The position numbers and the translations under genes are program-made. From contig NZ_STFF01000002.1 in the NCBI RefSeq assembly GCF_004834005.1, forward strand, positions 682,001-746,000: a stretch of 64,000 nt of DNA, given 5' to 3'. Positions 8,842-18,723 of the stretch are shown here, piece after piece (position 1 is the first letter of the stretch; each line of letters starts with the position of its first letter). Below the pieces are notes generated by a model. It had not been told where the DNA came from, made no database searches, and saw only the letters and a list, made by a program, of their open reading frames with translations. This stretch comes from Niastella caeni (GTDB lineage: Bacteria > Bacteroidota > Bacteroidia > Chitinophagales > Chitinophagaceae).

Positions 8842-11019
8842 ATGAAGAAGGTTATATCTACCTGGCTTGCCTTGAGTATAGTGTATTTTGTACAGGCGCA
8901 GCAAAGCAAAAGCAACCCATCTGGTAAATGTAATGCGGTTAAAGAGCCTTACAGTGCTTATCTTTTTGTATACTTTACCGGTAACAGCAAAAGCGATGAG
9001 GCCATTCGTTTTGCCATTAGCAATGATGGTTATCATTATCGGGCGCTGAACAGCAATAAGGCTGTTATTTCTTCAGAAACGATCAGTTCAACAGGAGGCG
9101 TTCGTGACCCGCATATTATCCGGGGCGCCGATGGCAAAACTTTTTATATGGTAGTTACCGATATGGTTTCTGCCCTGGGCTGGAATTCGAACCGGGCCAT
9201 GGTGTTATTGAAGTCGACTGATCTTATTAACTGGACTTCCAGCGTCATAAACATTCAAAAGCGTTACCCGGGTAACGACAGTTTGTTGCGCGTTTGGGCG
9301 CCGCAAACCATTTACGATGCAAAAGCCGGTAAATACATGATCTATTTTTCCATGAAGCATGGCAATGACCCCGACAAGATCTACTATGCGTACGCCAATA
9401 AGGAGTTTACCGATTTTGAAGGCGAGCCTAAACAACTCTTCTTTCATCCGCAGAATGTAAGCTGTATCGATGGCGATATCATGTATGCCTTAGGCAAATA
9501 TCACCTCTTCTTCAAAACAGAAGGCGCAGGCAATGGTATTAAGCAAGCTGTTTCTGACAATTTAACGGAAGGCTATGTAATGGAAGATAAATACCTGCAG
9601 GGAACAACTGATCCGGTGGAAGGCGCAGGAACATTTAAATTGAACAACGCGAATGAGTGGATCCTGATGTATGACGTGTACACAAAAGGAAAATACCAGT
9701 TCACTAAAACAAAAGACCTGCAGCAGTTTACGGTGATAGATAAGGACATGACCATGAACTTTCATCCCCGCCATGGCACGGTGATGTCCATCACCCGGCA
9801 GGAAGCGGAAAGACTGGTAAAGCAATGGTTGCCTTTCGATGATGTTATCACCAATGTAACTTCAAAACAGGTTAAACCCATCAACGTTGTTTTTGATACC
9901 GCAAAAAAAACAGTGACGATCCCTGTAATGCCGGGAACAAACCTAAATAATTTTAATCCCGGTATAGTTACGTATCCCGGTGTATCGGTCACCGCTAAAA
10001 CAAGCAATTTCACCAACGGTCCGGTTAAGTATACCGTTTCAATTGCGGGTAAAGGATCACAGCAATATTCAGTAATTGCCAAAGAATATCATAATGCTGC
10101 TTTAGTTGGTTATTACGCTGATCCGGATATCATCTATGCAGAAAAAACCGGGAAATTTTATATCTATCCTACCAGTGATGGATTTAACGGCTGGTCAGGA
10201 ACTTATTTTAAATGTTTTTCATCGGGCGACCTGGTGAACTGGAAAGACGAAGGCGTGATCCTTGATCTAAACAAAGATGTAAGCTGGGCAAAGCGGAATG
10301 CGTGGGCGCCCTGTATTGTTGAAAAGAAGATCAATGGACAGTACAAATATTTTTATTATTTCACGGCTGCTCAAAAGATAGGTGTGGCGGTAAGCGATAA
10401 TCCCACAGGGCCATTTGTTGATTCAGGCAAACCATTGATCGCCGACAAACCGGAAGAAGTAAAAGGCGGACAGGTAATTGATCCGGATGTATTTACCGAT
10501 CCGAAAACCGGTAAGTCGTATTTGTATTGGGGAAATGGGTTTATGGCCGGTGCAGAATTAAGTGAGGATATGACTTCCATTAAACAGGAGACGGTAACTA
10601 TTTTAAAACCCGACAGGACTTTCAGGGAAGGAACGCATGTATTTTACCGTAATGACACGTATTATTTTACCTGGTCAGAGAATGATACCCGCGACCCCGA
10701 TTACCGCGTGCGTTATGGAACAACTGATGGTCCCTTAGGAAAGATCAATATACCGGAAAATAATATAGTGATTGCCAAGGATACTGCATTGGAAATTTAT
10801 GGTACAGGCCATCATACAACCATTCAGATCCCGGGAAAAGATGAGTGGTACATTGTGTATCACCGCTTCAATTACCCGAAGGGTATTACCATGGGAGAAG
10901 CTGCAGGCTATAATCGCGAAGTGTGCATCGACAAACTGGAATTCAATGCAGATGGCAGTATCAAGCCAGCAAAGCCAACCCATACAGGTATTAAACCGGT
11001 TGTTTTAAAAAGGAAATAA
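8842..11019 (+). CDS. Two-domain GH43-family glycosidase
   Basis: 725 residues from the ATG before a signal peptide (ISTWLALSIVYFVQAQ). Domain one (about 25-310) is a five-bladed GH43-like propeller with GVRDPHIIR, VWAPQTIYD and EGAGTFKL. A beta-rich linker (about 335-415, VFDTAKKTVTIPVMPG) joins it to domain two (about 425-715), a clearer GH43: ADPDIIY holds the base Asp, IDPDVF the pKa-tuning Asp, and REGTHVF the acid Glu; the closing GHHTTI fits. GH43 enzymes remove arabinofuranose, xylose or galactose units. Which of the two domains is active is uncertain; both keep acidic residues. The protein is secreted or periplasmic. Confidence 0.8.
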   Translation: MKKVISTWLALSIVYFVQAQQSKSNPSGKCNAVKEPYSAYLFVYFTGNSKSDEAIRFAISNDGYHYRALNSNKAVISSETISSTGGVRDPHIIRGADGKTFYMVVTDMVSALGWNSNRAMVLLKSTDLINWTSSVINIQKRYPGNDSLLRVWAPQTIYDAKAGKYMIYFSMKHGNDPDKIYYAYANKEFTDFEGEPKQLFFHPQNVSCIDGDIMYALGKYHLFFKTEGAGNGIKQAVSDNLTEGYVMEDKYLQGTTDPVEGAGTFKLNNANEWILMYDVYTKGKYQFTKTKDLQQFTVIDKDMTMNFHPRHGTVMSITRQEAERLVKQWLPFDDVITNVTSKQVKPINVVFDTAKKTVTIPVMPGTNLNNFNPGIVTYPGVSVTAKTSNFTNGPVKYTVSIAGKGSQQYSVIAKEYHNAALVGYYADPDIIYAEKTGKFYIYPTSDGFNGWSGTYFKCFSSGDLVNWKDEGVILDLNKDVSWAKRNAWAPCIVEKKINGQYKYFYYFTAAQKIGVAVSDNPTGPFVDSGKPLIADKPEEVKGGQVIDPDVFTDPKTGKSYLYWGNGFMAGAELSEDMTSIKQETVTILKPDRTFREGTHVFYRNDTYYFTWSENDTRDPDYRVRYGTTDGPLGKINIPENNIVIAKDTALEIYGTGHHTTIQIPGKDEWYIVYHRFNYPKGITMGEAAGYNREVCIDKLEFNADGSIKPAKPTHTGIKPVVLKRK

Positions 11020-11165
11020 TGCGCTAATATACCTTGGAAAAAAGCAGCATCGCAAATGCAGCAGGCGACAGTTCGTATATCATTTCTCCCGTGCCTCAAC
11101 CCACCCGGCTTGAGTTAACAATACTTCGAAGCTGGATAGGAGAGGGGAATAAGTTGTAACGAGGA

Positions 11166-12320
11166 TCAGATTAATGAATGATATACGTTTAAAACACTGG
11201 CTGCAAATTTTTGTCTGGTAAATTGAAGTATTTGCTGCTGTGCCTTGTTGATACAATGCTGGCGAATGGTATCGTTATACGCCGCGTTTATCAAAGCATC
11301 ACATAAACCTTCTACGTCATTGGGTTCAAAATACAGTGCTGCATCACCGCCTACTTCGGGCAGGCTGGAACTATTTGTTGTTATTACCGGTATGTGGCTG
11401 TGTAAGGCTTCCAGAACAGGAATGCCAAACCCTTCATACATACTTGGATAGATAAATGCTTTGGCGCCCTGATAAATAGCGGGAAAGTGACGCCCGGTTT
11501 GATAGTCGGGTGAATTTTTGCTGGTTTCCATTTCCGATAAAAAGATCACCTGGTGTAAGAGATTGTGTTGAGCAAGCCATTGCTGCACTTTCTTTTTGTA
11601 TTGTTTGCCTTCCCCAATTACCACCAATGGGATCTCGCACTTGTTTTTTAATGCATGCAACGCTTTGCATACAGTCAGCAGGTTTTTTCTTTCAATAATA
11701 GACCCTACATACAAAAAATAGGTTTCCGGAAGGTGGTATTGCTTTTTTATTTGCGATATCATAACCGGTGATAGCGGTTGCCCGTACGCTACATCACAAC
11801 TCTGATAACAAACATGGACCTTTTCAGGATGTACCTTATAGATATTAATGATATCCGTTTTTGTATGCTCACTGGTAGCGATGATGGCATCGGCTTGCTG
11901 GCAGGCATTTCTAAATTTCTTTTTATATACCCATACTTCACCCTTGTCGTATTGATGGGGAAACATTTCGAAGATCAGATCGTGGATCGTGACAACTGAA
12001 CGGATACCTGTTTTGTTTATCCCGGCAGGTAATTCATTGCTTAAGCCATGGTATAGGGGAATATTGTATTTTTTCAGATCGCGGGTCATCCACAAGCTTC
12101 TCCATAGCGATGGAAATTTTTTAGCCGGCTGCCATTCGGGTGTTATTACTCTCAGGTTTGGCGAACCTTCTGTTTTTAATAAAGGAGTACGTTTGGGCGT
12201 GAATAACAAACATTGATGTTGGGGGAAGTATTCATTCAGGGAAGTTAACAGGGTACGGCTATAGTTACCTAATCCTGTTTTGTTTTGAAAGGCTCTTTTG
12301 GCATCGAATCCTATGATCAT
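11166..12320 (-). CDS. GT4-family glycosyltransferase
   Basis: 384 residues. The N-terminal half begins MIIGFDAKRAF..GLGNYSRTL, typical of acceptor-side Rossmann domains in GT-B enzymes. The C-terminal half has the donor-site signature YVGSIIERKNLLTV (residue ~205), the acidic-basic motif YPSMYEGFGIPVLEAL (EX7E-like, around 305) and the DAALYFEPND segment. No membrane segment, so it is cytosolic and probably adds a sugar to a surface polysaccharide or lipid-linked precursor using a nucleotide-sugar donor. No other polysaccharide genes flank it, so the product is unknown. Confidence 0.85.
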   Translation of the reverse strand: MIIGFDAKRAFQNKTGLGNYSRTLLTSLNEYFPQHQCLLFTPKRTPLLKTEGSPNLRVITPEWQPAKKFPSLWRSLWMTRDLKKYNIPLYHGLSNELPAGINKTGIRSVVTIHDLIFEMFPHQYDKGEVWVYKKKFRNACQQADAIIATSEHTKTDIINIYKVHPEKVHVCYQSCDVAYGQPLSPVMISQIKKQYHLPETYFLYVGSIIERKNLLTVCKALHALKNKCEIPLVVIGEGKQYKKKVQQWLAQHNLLHQVIFLSEMETSKNSPDYQTGRHFPAIYQGAKAFIYPSMYEGFGIPVLEALHSHIPVITTNSSSLPEVGGDAALYFEPNDVEGLCDALINAAYNDTIRQHCINKAQQQILQFTRQKFAASVLNVYHSLI

Positions 12321-12519
12321 AAGTAAAGTTTTATTTAGATGGATCGGTTATAGAAAAAGAACGGTCATGCCGATAGGCATAGCTATCAGCAACTTGCTTT
12401 CATGTTTAACATATTTATGGCAAAAGGCTTCCATTACGCAACCAGAAGTATGTTCTACTTCGGTTGCGTTCATACACGGTAACCGTAATCTTTATAAGAA
12501 AACTGCTGGTGAACTCACC

Positions 12520-13509
12520 TTATCGTAAAATCAGTTTATGTGAGATCTGGGTTGCCCAGAATAATCCCAATGCGTTCCCGCTGATATTACCAGGGGGTGA
12601 TGACGGCGCCGGTCTGTAGGCATTGCCGTCATCTTCCAATTGCCTGCCCAGTGCCTTGAAAAAATTGTATGCTTCTTTGGTTAAAGATGATAGTCTTACC
12701 TGAACCGGATCATTATATATTATATAAGGGTAGTTGTTGCTATATGGATCATGGCCATTAACCATCATTTGTACAGCCATACCGTTTATGTACGGCGGTA
12801 AAAGCGCATCATCCACAACATAGAACGGATATACGCCAGAAGGAATAAAACGGTTGAATGAATTATCATAAGGATAATCCGTTATCGGATTGTACATGAG
12901 TAGGTAATAGTTCTTTTCGTTTTGCGGTTCTTTAAACCACACAAAAGGTAAAAGACCTTTGTCGCCTTTTGCATTGATGGTGGCTTCCTTTAAGGCAGCA
13001 GAATCTATCTCCGGAGCATTAGGCATGTAAGCGGATGCGTGAAATTCTTCATTGCCTGTACGAACCAACAGGTGATAGGTATGCCCCGGCCGGCCGGTTA
13101 TTTTTGTAGTTTCATAATAGCCCCTGTCTCCCCTGTATTTATCAGAATAATAGGGTGGCAGGCGCTCTTTTATTGAATCCACTTTCCCGTTTTTATAAAA
13201 GTAAAAATAGCGGTACCTGTTATAGCTATTGGCGGGAATTAGTGTGTCGGTTATGCCCGAATCGTCAGAAATCGTCACCAGCGCTCCCGTTACTGCTTCC
13301 GCGCTGTCGTTATAGGGGCCGCCGCCCAGTCCAAGCGAATTGGTTGATTTCGTTATCCGGACGTAGTAAGGCCCTGTTAAATTACTTATCCGTCCTTCTA
13401 TAACAAATAAGGGTTGGGTTTTATCAAGCTCGATATTAAACTCTTTGGTACAACCTGCTGTAAGCAGGAGCAACATAATACCAGTAAGAGAATAGCATCT
13501 CGTGTGCAT
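12520..13509 (-). CDS. DUF4249 lipoprotein, partner of TonB receptor
   Basis: 329 residues from the ATG at 13509; a TTG at 13524 would overlap the upstream stop. Signal peptide with lipobox LTAGC, then CTKEFNIELDKTQPLFVIEGRI, the characteristic DUF4249 opening, and beta-rich segments through VQVRLSSLTKEAYNFFKALG near the end. DUF4249 proteins are encoded directly after TonB-dependent receptors in Bacteroidota and probably sit over the receptor as a lid or binding partner, in the manner of SusD. The 11-bp gap to the receptor stop indicates one transcript. Confidence 0.82.
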   Translation of the reverse strand: MHTRCYSLTGIMLLLLTAGCTKEFNIELDKTQPLFVIEGRISNLTGPYYVRITKSTNSLGLGGGPYNDSAEAVTGALVTISDDSGITDTLIPANSYNRYRYFYFYKNGKVDSIKERLPPYYSDKYRGDRGYYETTKITGRPGHTYHLLVRTGNEEFHASAYMPNAPEIDSAALKEATINAKGDKGLLPFVWFKEPQNEKNYYLLMYNPITDYPYDNSFNRFIPSGVYPFYVVDDALLPPYINGMAVQMMVNGHDPYSNNYPYIIYNDPVQVRLSSLTKEAYNFFKALGRQLEDDGNAYRPAPSSPPGNISGNALGLFWATQISHKLILR

Positions 13510-13520
13510 ATAGGATTGTG

Positions 13521-15977
13521 TCAAAATGTAAAATTGTAAGTGATTGTTGGTAATATGCCTGTCAGGTAAACCTGGTAAGCCTTCGCATCATTAGCAACGA
13601 TTTCGCTTATGTAAAGGGCGAATATATTTTTCCGGTTGTATGCATTGTATACGCTGATATTCCATTCACCCTGCCATTTTCTTTTCTTTTTAAACTTTTC
13701 GTGCCATGTTAAACTGATGTCGAGCCGGTGATTGGCGGGGAGGGTATACCCATTCCTTTTTCCATAATAAAAAAAGCGAACCCCATTGTAAATGTATGTG
13801 CCAACAGGGATCGTAGTACGCCCGCCGCTTCGATATACCCAACTGGCAGCAATATGTAATCTTTTAGTGACCGGGCGGTTATACACCAGCGACAGGTTAT
13901 GCCGGTGATCGTAAGTGGGCGGATACCATTCGTTGTTATTTATGCCATTTATGCGGCGGAATGATTTTGACCAGGTATAGCTGATCCATCCGGTTGACTG
14001 CCCTTTATTTTTTTTAGCGAGCAATTCAATACCATAGCCTTTGCCTTCGCCGGTTAATACCTGTGTTTCCATGTGGGCGTTCATAAACACATCTGCATTG
14101 TCTTTGAAGTCAATGATGTTGTATGATTTTCTGTAATACCCTTCTATGCTTGCTTCATAAAGGTCGTTCCGGAATGTTTTATATACTCCTGTAGCAAACT
14201 GATTGGCATATTGTGGTTTAAAGTAGCTGTCGGCTGATATCCACATATCTGTTGGCAGCCCTACCGATGAGTTGGTTAACAGATGCTGAAACTGGTAGTT
14301 GCGGCCATAAGAAATTTTCACAGAAGTGTTATTGCCGAGCAACATACTGCTAGTGATCCTGGGTTCTGCAGCGAAATACGATTGTACTATTTTCCCTTTC
14401 GGATAGTAAGTGCTGTCAATGGGTGCTGACATACCCTCATTGTACCGGTATACCACCGCATCGCCTAGTGCTGCAAAGCCGGTTGCGCGAATCCCATACG
14501 AAATATGGATGCGGCTGCTTATTTTTTGTTCATTACTTACATACACAAACAGCCGGGCCGACCGCCGGTTATTTAATGAAACCTTTTTTGACGCCGCACT
14601 GTCATTATTGGGAACTACCTTTCCCGGTAATACATCCTGCACGGCAATACCTACGCCGGCTTGCAGGTGGTTATTGGAATTGATCATCCAGTCAAAGTAA
14701 GTTTTCGCGGTCATTTCCTGGATATGCCCATGCCAGGTAAAATCTCTTGACTCCCTGAATGAAGCATTTGAGTAATTGTAACGGCTGTAGTGCAGGGAAG
14801 TATTGACAAATAAACGGTTATTAAAAGCATGATTCCATTGTGTTGAAAAGGTGATGTTGCCCCATTTCATAAGGTTCGTTTTGTCGATCAAATGCATGAA
14901 AAATTTATCATGTCCCAAATAAGCCGATATGGAAAGCCGGTCTTTATTACCTAATTGGGTAGTGAACCTGGCATTCAGATCATAAAATGCCACCTTGCTA
15001 TCCTTGGAACTGATCTTGATCAGATTCGATATATGAGATAAATTCAATAAGAGTCCAATATTGCTGTATCTTCCTGAAAGCAGAAAAGAGGATCTTTCTT
15101 TTTTGACTGGTCCTTCCCAGGTTAACCGGCTGGCGAGCAGGCCGATACCTCCGGTAACTTTTTGTGCTACACTGTTACCTTCTTTCATGCGAATATCCAC
15201 AACCGAAGATAGCCGTCCACCGTACTGGGCAGGAAAAATGCCCTTATAAATAGAAACATCTTTTAATGCATCGGTATTGAAAGCAGAAAAGAAACCAAGT
15301 GTGTGAGTAGGGTTATATACCGCCGCTTCATCCAGGAGCATGAGGTTTTGATCATACGATCCGCCGCGTACCGATAAATTGGTAGTGCCTTCGGCGGAAG
15401 TCTGGATGCCCGGTAAAAGCTGTAAACTTTTTAAAACATCCGGTTCGCCGCCTGCCATTGCCATATTTTTGATACTGTTAATAGATAACCGGTGATGGCC
15501 GGTTGTTACTTTCCTGATACTTTTTTTTGTTGTTACAGAAGCTACGGTAACGGATTGCAATAGGGCACATCCTGTAGTGGCTTCTTCTATATTGTTCCGC
15601 GAGGATTCCTGATTAATTATTGTTACCCGGTGAATCAATGGCTTTTTGATTGTTGTTACGAGAATGTAATTCCCCACCTGCTCATATTGTAGTGATGTAT
15701 TAGCCAGCAGATCGGTCAGTATATTACTTACCGGAACTCGTTGCTTTTTATACCAGATGCCGTTCACCTGGGCAATATCAGCGGTTTTGAAATTGAATTT
15801 AAAAGGAGTGATACGTTGTATGGTAGCCAATGCTTCATCAAGTGTCGCATTTTTTAAGTCGATGTTTATTATCGTTTTAGTCAAATCCTGCGCATATGGT
15901 TTCTGGTTAAGAAACAATACAGTTACTATGAATACCAGTACGGGTATCATTCGTTTTATTAGAAATTGTTTATACAT
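13521..15977 (-). CDS. TonB-dependent outer-membrane receptor with STN domain
   Basis: 818 residues. Signal peptide to YAQ (residue ~30); an STN domain (about 35-110: IINIDLKNATLDEAL, YEQVGNYILV); plug domain with LLPGIQTSAEGTTNLSVRGG and the GGRLSSVVDIRM close (about 190-290); 22-strand-type barrel to a C-terminal Phe (ITYNFTF). Typical DUF4249-linked receptors have a carboxypeptidase-regulatory-like domain between STN and plug; here that spacer is short (about 60 residues) and I see no such fold. STN domains usually talk to FecR-type anti-sigma factors, but none is adjacent. The cargo is unknown. Confidence 0.85.
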   Translation of the reverse strand: MYKQFLIKRMIPVLVFIVTVLFLNQKPYAQDLTKTIINIDLKNATLDEALATIQRITPFKFNFKTADIAQVNGIWYKKQRVPVSNILTDLLANTSLQYEQVGNYILVTTIKKPLIHRVTIINQESSRNNIEEATTGCALLQSVTVASVTTKKSIRKVTTGHHRLSINSIKNMAMAGGEPDVLKSLQLLPGIQTSAEGTTNLSVRGGSYDQNLMLLDEAAVYNPTHTLGFFSAFNTDALKDVSIYKGIFPAQYGGRLSSVVDIRMKEGNSVAQKVTGGIGLLASRLTWEGPVKKERSSFLLSGRYSNIGLLLNLSHISNLIKISSKDSKVAFYDLNARFTTQLGNKDRLSISAYLGHDKFFMHLIDKTNLMKWGNITFSTQWNHAFNNRLFVNTSLHYSRYNYSNASFRESRDFTWHGHIQEMTAKTYFDWMINSNNHLQAGVGIAVQDVLPGKVVPNNDSAASKKVSLNNRRSARLFVYVSNEQKISSRIHISYGIRATGFAALGDAVVYRYNEGMSAPIDSTYYPKGKIVQSYFAAEPRITSSMLLGNNTSVKISYGRNYQFQHLLTNSSVGLPTDMWISADSYFKPQYANQFATGVYKTFRNDLYEASIEGYYRKSYNIIDFKDNADVFMNAHMETQVLTGEGKGYGIELLAKKNKGQSTGWISYTWSKSFRRINGINNNEWYPPTYDHRHNLSLVYNRPVTKRLHIAASWVYRSGGRTTIPVGTYIYNGVRFFYYGKRNGYTLPANHRLDISLTWHEKFKKKRKWQGEWNISVYNAYNRKNIFALYISEIVANDAKAYQVYLTGILPTITYNFTF

Positions 15978-16275
15978 TTCGTGGTACCATTAATTAGAAG
16001 GATGAACAGCCAATTAGGACTATCGGGACTTAAAATATTTTTTATTTTTTCCAAAGAAAAAGGACAGGGCTCAACCATACTCTGGTAAACTTTTCCTGAA
16101 TACCACCTGCAACAAGCTGAGATAATTTTTTTTCATTATGTGGTGTTGCTTCGTTGATAGCCCACGAAGTTGATTAAACGTTTTTAATCAAAATTAAATT
16201 CATTTACCATCTTTAAAGCAATTGTTGATGATTTGTAGAAAAAACGCAGAGAGAGAAGAAAGTAAAAAACAGGAG

Positions 16276-17478
16276 TTAATCCATTGCCGGAAGAAAGACA
16301 TGAAATTGGGCGCCCTGGTTCGGTTGTGCTTCTGCGGTTACATAACCGAAGTGATTGATGGCTACTTTTTTTACAATGGAAAGCCCGATACCGGTGCCGG
16401 TTGAATCGGTTTTTGGTTTCAGCCGTTTAAAGACATCAAAGATTTTATCTGCCTGATCTTGTTCAAAGCCAATTCCGTTGTCGGCAAAAGTGATCCGGTA
16501 ATGCGGTCGGTTTTTGGCAGGAAGTTCAGCAGGTAAATGACTATTGAAAAGTAAAGTGGTTGTGATGGTAATTGCCGGTGGTATACCAGGCTTTGCAAAT
16601 TTGATGGCGTTCGACAGTAAATTCAAAAAGAGTTGGTGCAGTTGAAACCTGAACCCTTTAATAAAAGGGAGGTTGGGGGCAACTATTTTTGCATGGGTTT
16701 CATTAATAGTGATTTCAAGATCATTTATAACCGCATCGAGAATATCAGTAAGTGCTATTGTTTCCTGTTCTGTATCCTCATTCGATATGCGGGAATACAA
16801 CAATACCGATTCCATCAGCGCTTGCATATGCTCTGCCGAAGAAAGTATCTTCTGTGTATATAAACGCAATTCTTCCGGTGATTTATCCGGTTCCAACTGG
16901 CGGCCGGCAAATATCCTGATCTTTCTGATAGGTTCTTTCAGATCATGGCTCACTACATATGCAAACGCGGAGAGTTCTGCATTCAGGTTCTCTAATTCAT
17001 GATTTTTAGATTCCAGTTCAAAGGCACTATTAAGCAGATGATCTTCATATTTTTTTCGTTCAGTGAGGTCGCGGGTAACTTTTGAAAATCCTATGATGGA
17101 TCCCTTTTCATCATGCAGCGCTGTTATAACAACACTTGCCCAGAAGGTGCTTCCATCCTTTCTTTGTCGCCATCCTTCATTAGCGGCTTTGCCATATTCT
17201 TCAGCGGCTTTTAACAGTTTTTCGGGTAACTCGTTTTTAATGTCTTCGGATGTGTAGAATTGTCTGAAGTTTTTTCCAATGATCTCATCAGCGGTATACC
17301 CTTTGATCTTTTCCGCACCTTTATTCCAGGATTGTATTGTTCCATTGGTATCGAGCAGAAAGATAGCATAGTCTTCCACTTCCGAGATCATCTTTCCAAA
17401 CTTCTCTTCCGCCAAACGGGTATAGTCTGGTTGAATATTGCCAAGCTGCAATTTATCTGCTGGAGGTCTTTCGCTCAT
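16276..17478 (-). CDS. PAS-domain sensor histidine kinase, soluble
   Basis: 400 residues, no membrane helix, so a cytosolic sensor. PAS domain at about 25-150 (VEDYAIFLLDTNGTIQSWN, GYTADEIIGKNF) with a PAC-like tail (GFSKVTRDLTERKKYE), a short coiled coil, dimerisation/phosphoacceptor domain with His in VVSHDLKEPIRKI (about residue 188), and HATPase with NAIKFAK (N box), FADNGIGF (G1) and GTGIGLS (G2). A response regulator is encoded 87 bp upstream in the same direction and is the likely partner. The signal is unknown. Confidence 0.88.
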   Translation of the reverse strand: MSERPPADKLQLGNIQPDYTRLAEEKFGKMISEVEDYAIFLLDTNGTIQSWNKGAEKIKGYTADEIIGKNFRQFYTSEDIKNELPEKLLKAAEEYGKAANEGWRQRKDGSTFWASVVITALHDEKGSIIGFSKVTRDLTERKKYEDHLLNSAFELESKNHELENLNAELSAFAYVVSHDLKEPIRKIRIFAGRQLEPDKSPEELRLYTQKILSSAEHMQALMESVLLYSRISNEDTEQETIALTDILDAVINDLEITINETHAKIVAPNLPFIKGFRFQLHQLFLNLLSNAIKFAKPGIPPAITITTTLLFNSHLPAELPAKNRPHYRITFADNGIGFEQDQADKIFDVFKRLKPKTDSTGTGIGLSIVKKVAINHFGYVTAEAQPNQGAQFHVFLPAMD

Positions 17479-17565
17479 TAGTAAGGAAAAGTTGAATGAT
17501 TGTTCGATAAAAAATCATGCCAGCCGTTTGCTCTTTCGTTTGCGTAAAGTATCCTGCATACACCG

Positions 17566-18015
17566 CTATGCCACTAAAAGGTTGTGCGTTTTTGACGCTT
17601 CTATCGTTTTGAGAGTGTCTATCAGCCCGTCTTTAGAAGAAACAATTATTTTTTCCAGGAAATCTTTCAGTTTAATAAAGCTGGGCGGTTTTTCAAGATA
17701 ACATACCGCGCCTGCTTTTATTGCTTTATTTCCGTCAAGCACCATGGCCGAAGTTGAGTACATCACAACAGGAATTGTTCGCAGGCGATCATCCTGTTGA
17801 ATTTTTTTCAAACTTTCCCATCCATCCAGTTCAGGCATATTGATATCCAGGAAAATGATCTCCGGCTCTACATTAGCAGTAAATAGTTGGTTTATAAGTT
17901 CTTTACCATTAGGCGCCGTGTGAAATTCAATGTGATTGTCGATATTTCGCAGGGCCTCCTCAAAGAGTTCTTTATCATCCTGATCGTCGTCGGCCAAAAA
18001 AAAATTTCGAATCAA
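17566..18015 (-). CDS. Stand-alone response regulator receiver
   Basis: 149 residues. Receiver domain only, no output domain: acidic pocket ADDDQDD (residues 8-14), phospho-acceptor Asp in IIFLDINMPELDGW (about 57), conserved Thr/Ser in VVMYSTSA and Lys in YLEKPPSF. The start is a TTG, with an AGGAAAC upstream; no ATG is available in a sensible place. The ~20 C-terminal residues are not part of the fold. It likely works as a phosphate shuttle for the following kinase gene. Confidence 0.85.
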   Translation of the reverse strand: MIRNFFLADDDQDDKELFEEALRNIDNHIEFHTAPNGKELINQLFTANVEPEIIFLDINMPELDGWESLKKIQQDDRLRTIPVVMYSTSAMVLDGNKAIKAGAVCYLEKPPSFIKLKDFLEKIIVSSKDGLIDTLKTIEASKTHNLLVA

Positions 18016-18193
18016 AGTTTCCTGTTATGGTTTAGTATATGATTAGATATGTCACAAGGTAACAAAATCAATAGTACCGACGCGCAGATCAGCAAAACAG
18101 TTGCTTTAATGCTTGATGCATTTATTTGCGGCCTACAGAAGAAGATGGCGAACCCTGTTGATTAAAATATTTTATAGTTAAACACCAAATAAT

Positions 18194-18201
18194 TACTTTT
18201 G
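18194..18201 (+). promoter_or_regulatory. Possible -7 box TACTTTTG
   Basis: An exact TAnnTTTG match 20 nt before the TTG start of the 116-aa protein. The leader would be very short, and no clear TTG -33 box is at the right distance, so this is tentative. Confidence 0.35.
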
Positions 18202-18220
18202 CAACAATATTGCAAATTGT

Positions 18221-18571
18221 TTGACTGCCATCAGAACATATAAATATTTTATCGGTGCTGTTTTACTGGCCTTGTATACGTTTGTAGCAACGCCTGTACA
18301 GCTTTGGCATCACCATAAGATTGTTCATGCGGCCAGGCAAACTAATCACCCTGGCAGCAACCATGATCTACTTACGCAGGGGAACGAATCGGCGCAGGAT
18401 GCAAATTGTTCGGTTTGTTCGCACAAGTATGCTGCTTATAACGATCATTCAATAGCTGCATTTGAAAAAACCATTCAAGTTACAGGAACAAAGAATGGAT
18501 ACTATCAACTTCCTGCTGTAGCAGCGCCTTCATTTCCCTTGCCCAATAAGGGACCACCTTCCATCTCCTGA
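18221..18571 (+). CDS. Small His/Cys-rich envelope protein
   Basis: 116 residues from a TTG start; no in-frame ATG exists. One hydrophobic N-terminal segment (FIGAVLLALYTFVATPVQL) is a signal peptide or anchor. It is followed by likely metal ligands: LWHHHKIVHAA, several further His residues, then CSVCSHKYAAYNDH with a CxxCxH pattern. Similar small proteins occur in Bacteroidota next to metal-uptake genes, and this one precedes an ABC transporter and TonB receptor on the same strand. A metal-binding or metal-sensing role is inference from ligand content and neighbours. Confidence 0.55.
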   Translation: MTAIRTYKYFIGAVLLALYTFVATPVQLWHHHKIVHAARQTNHPGSNHDLLTQGNESAQDANCSVCSHKYAAYNDHSIAAFEKTIQVTGTKNGYYQLPAVAAPSFPLPNKGPPSIS

Positions 18572-18635
18572 TATCTATTTACAATTATGACGGCTCTGCG
18601 TGTCGCTGAAGGCACAAGTAGAAGGGCCGGTATAT

Positions 18636-18690
18636 GAAGCGTTGAGCGAGCCTGTCCTGAGCATAGCTGAAGGAATGAAACGCGCTCGAT
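18636..18690. repeat. GAGCCTGTCCTGAGC-type intergenic repeat
   Basis: GAGCGAGCCTGTCCTGAGC followed by GCTGAAGGAATGAAACGCGCTC. The ends (GAGCG and CGCTC) pair. It belongs to the widely dispersed family related to CCTGTCCTGAGCTTGTCGAAGG and is distantly like the repeat at 8700-8790. Confidence 0.6.
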
Positions 18691-18723
18691 TAAACGCATT
18701 GATTCCACTTTAATTATATCAAC

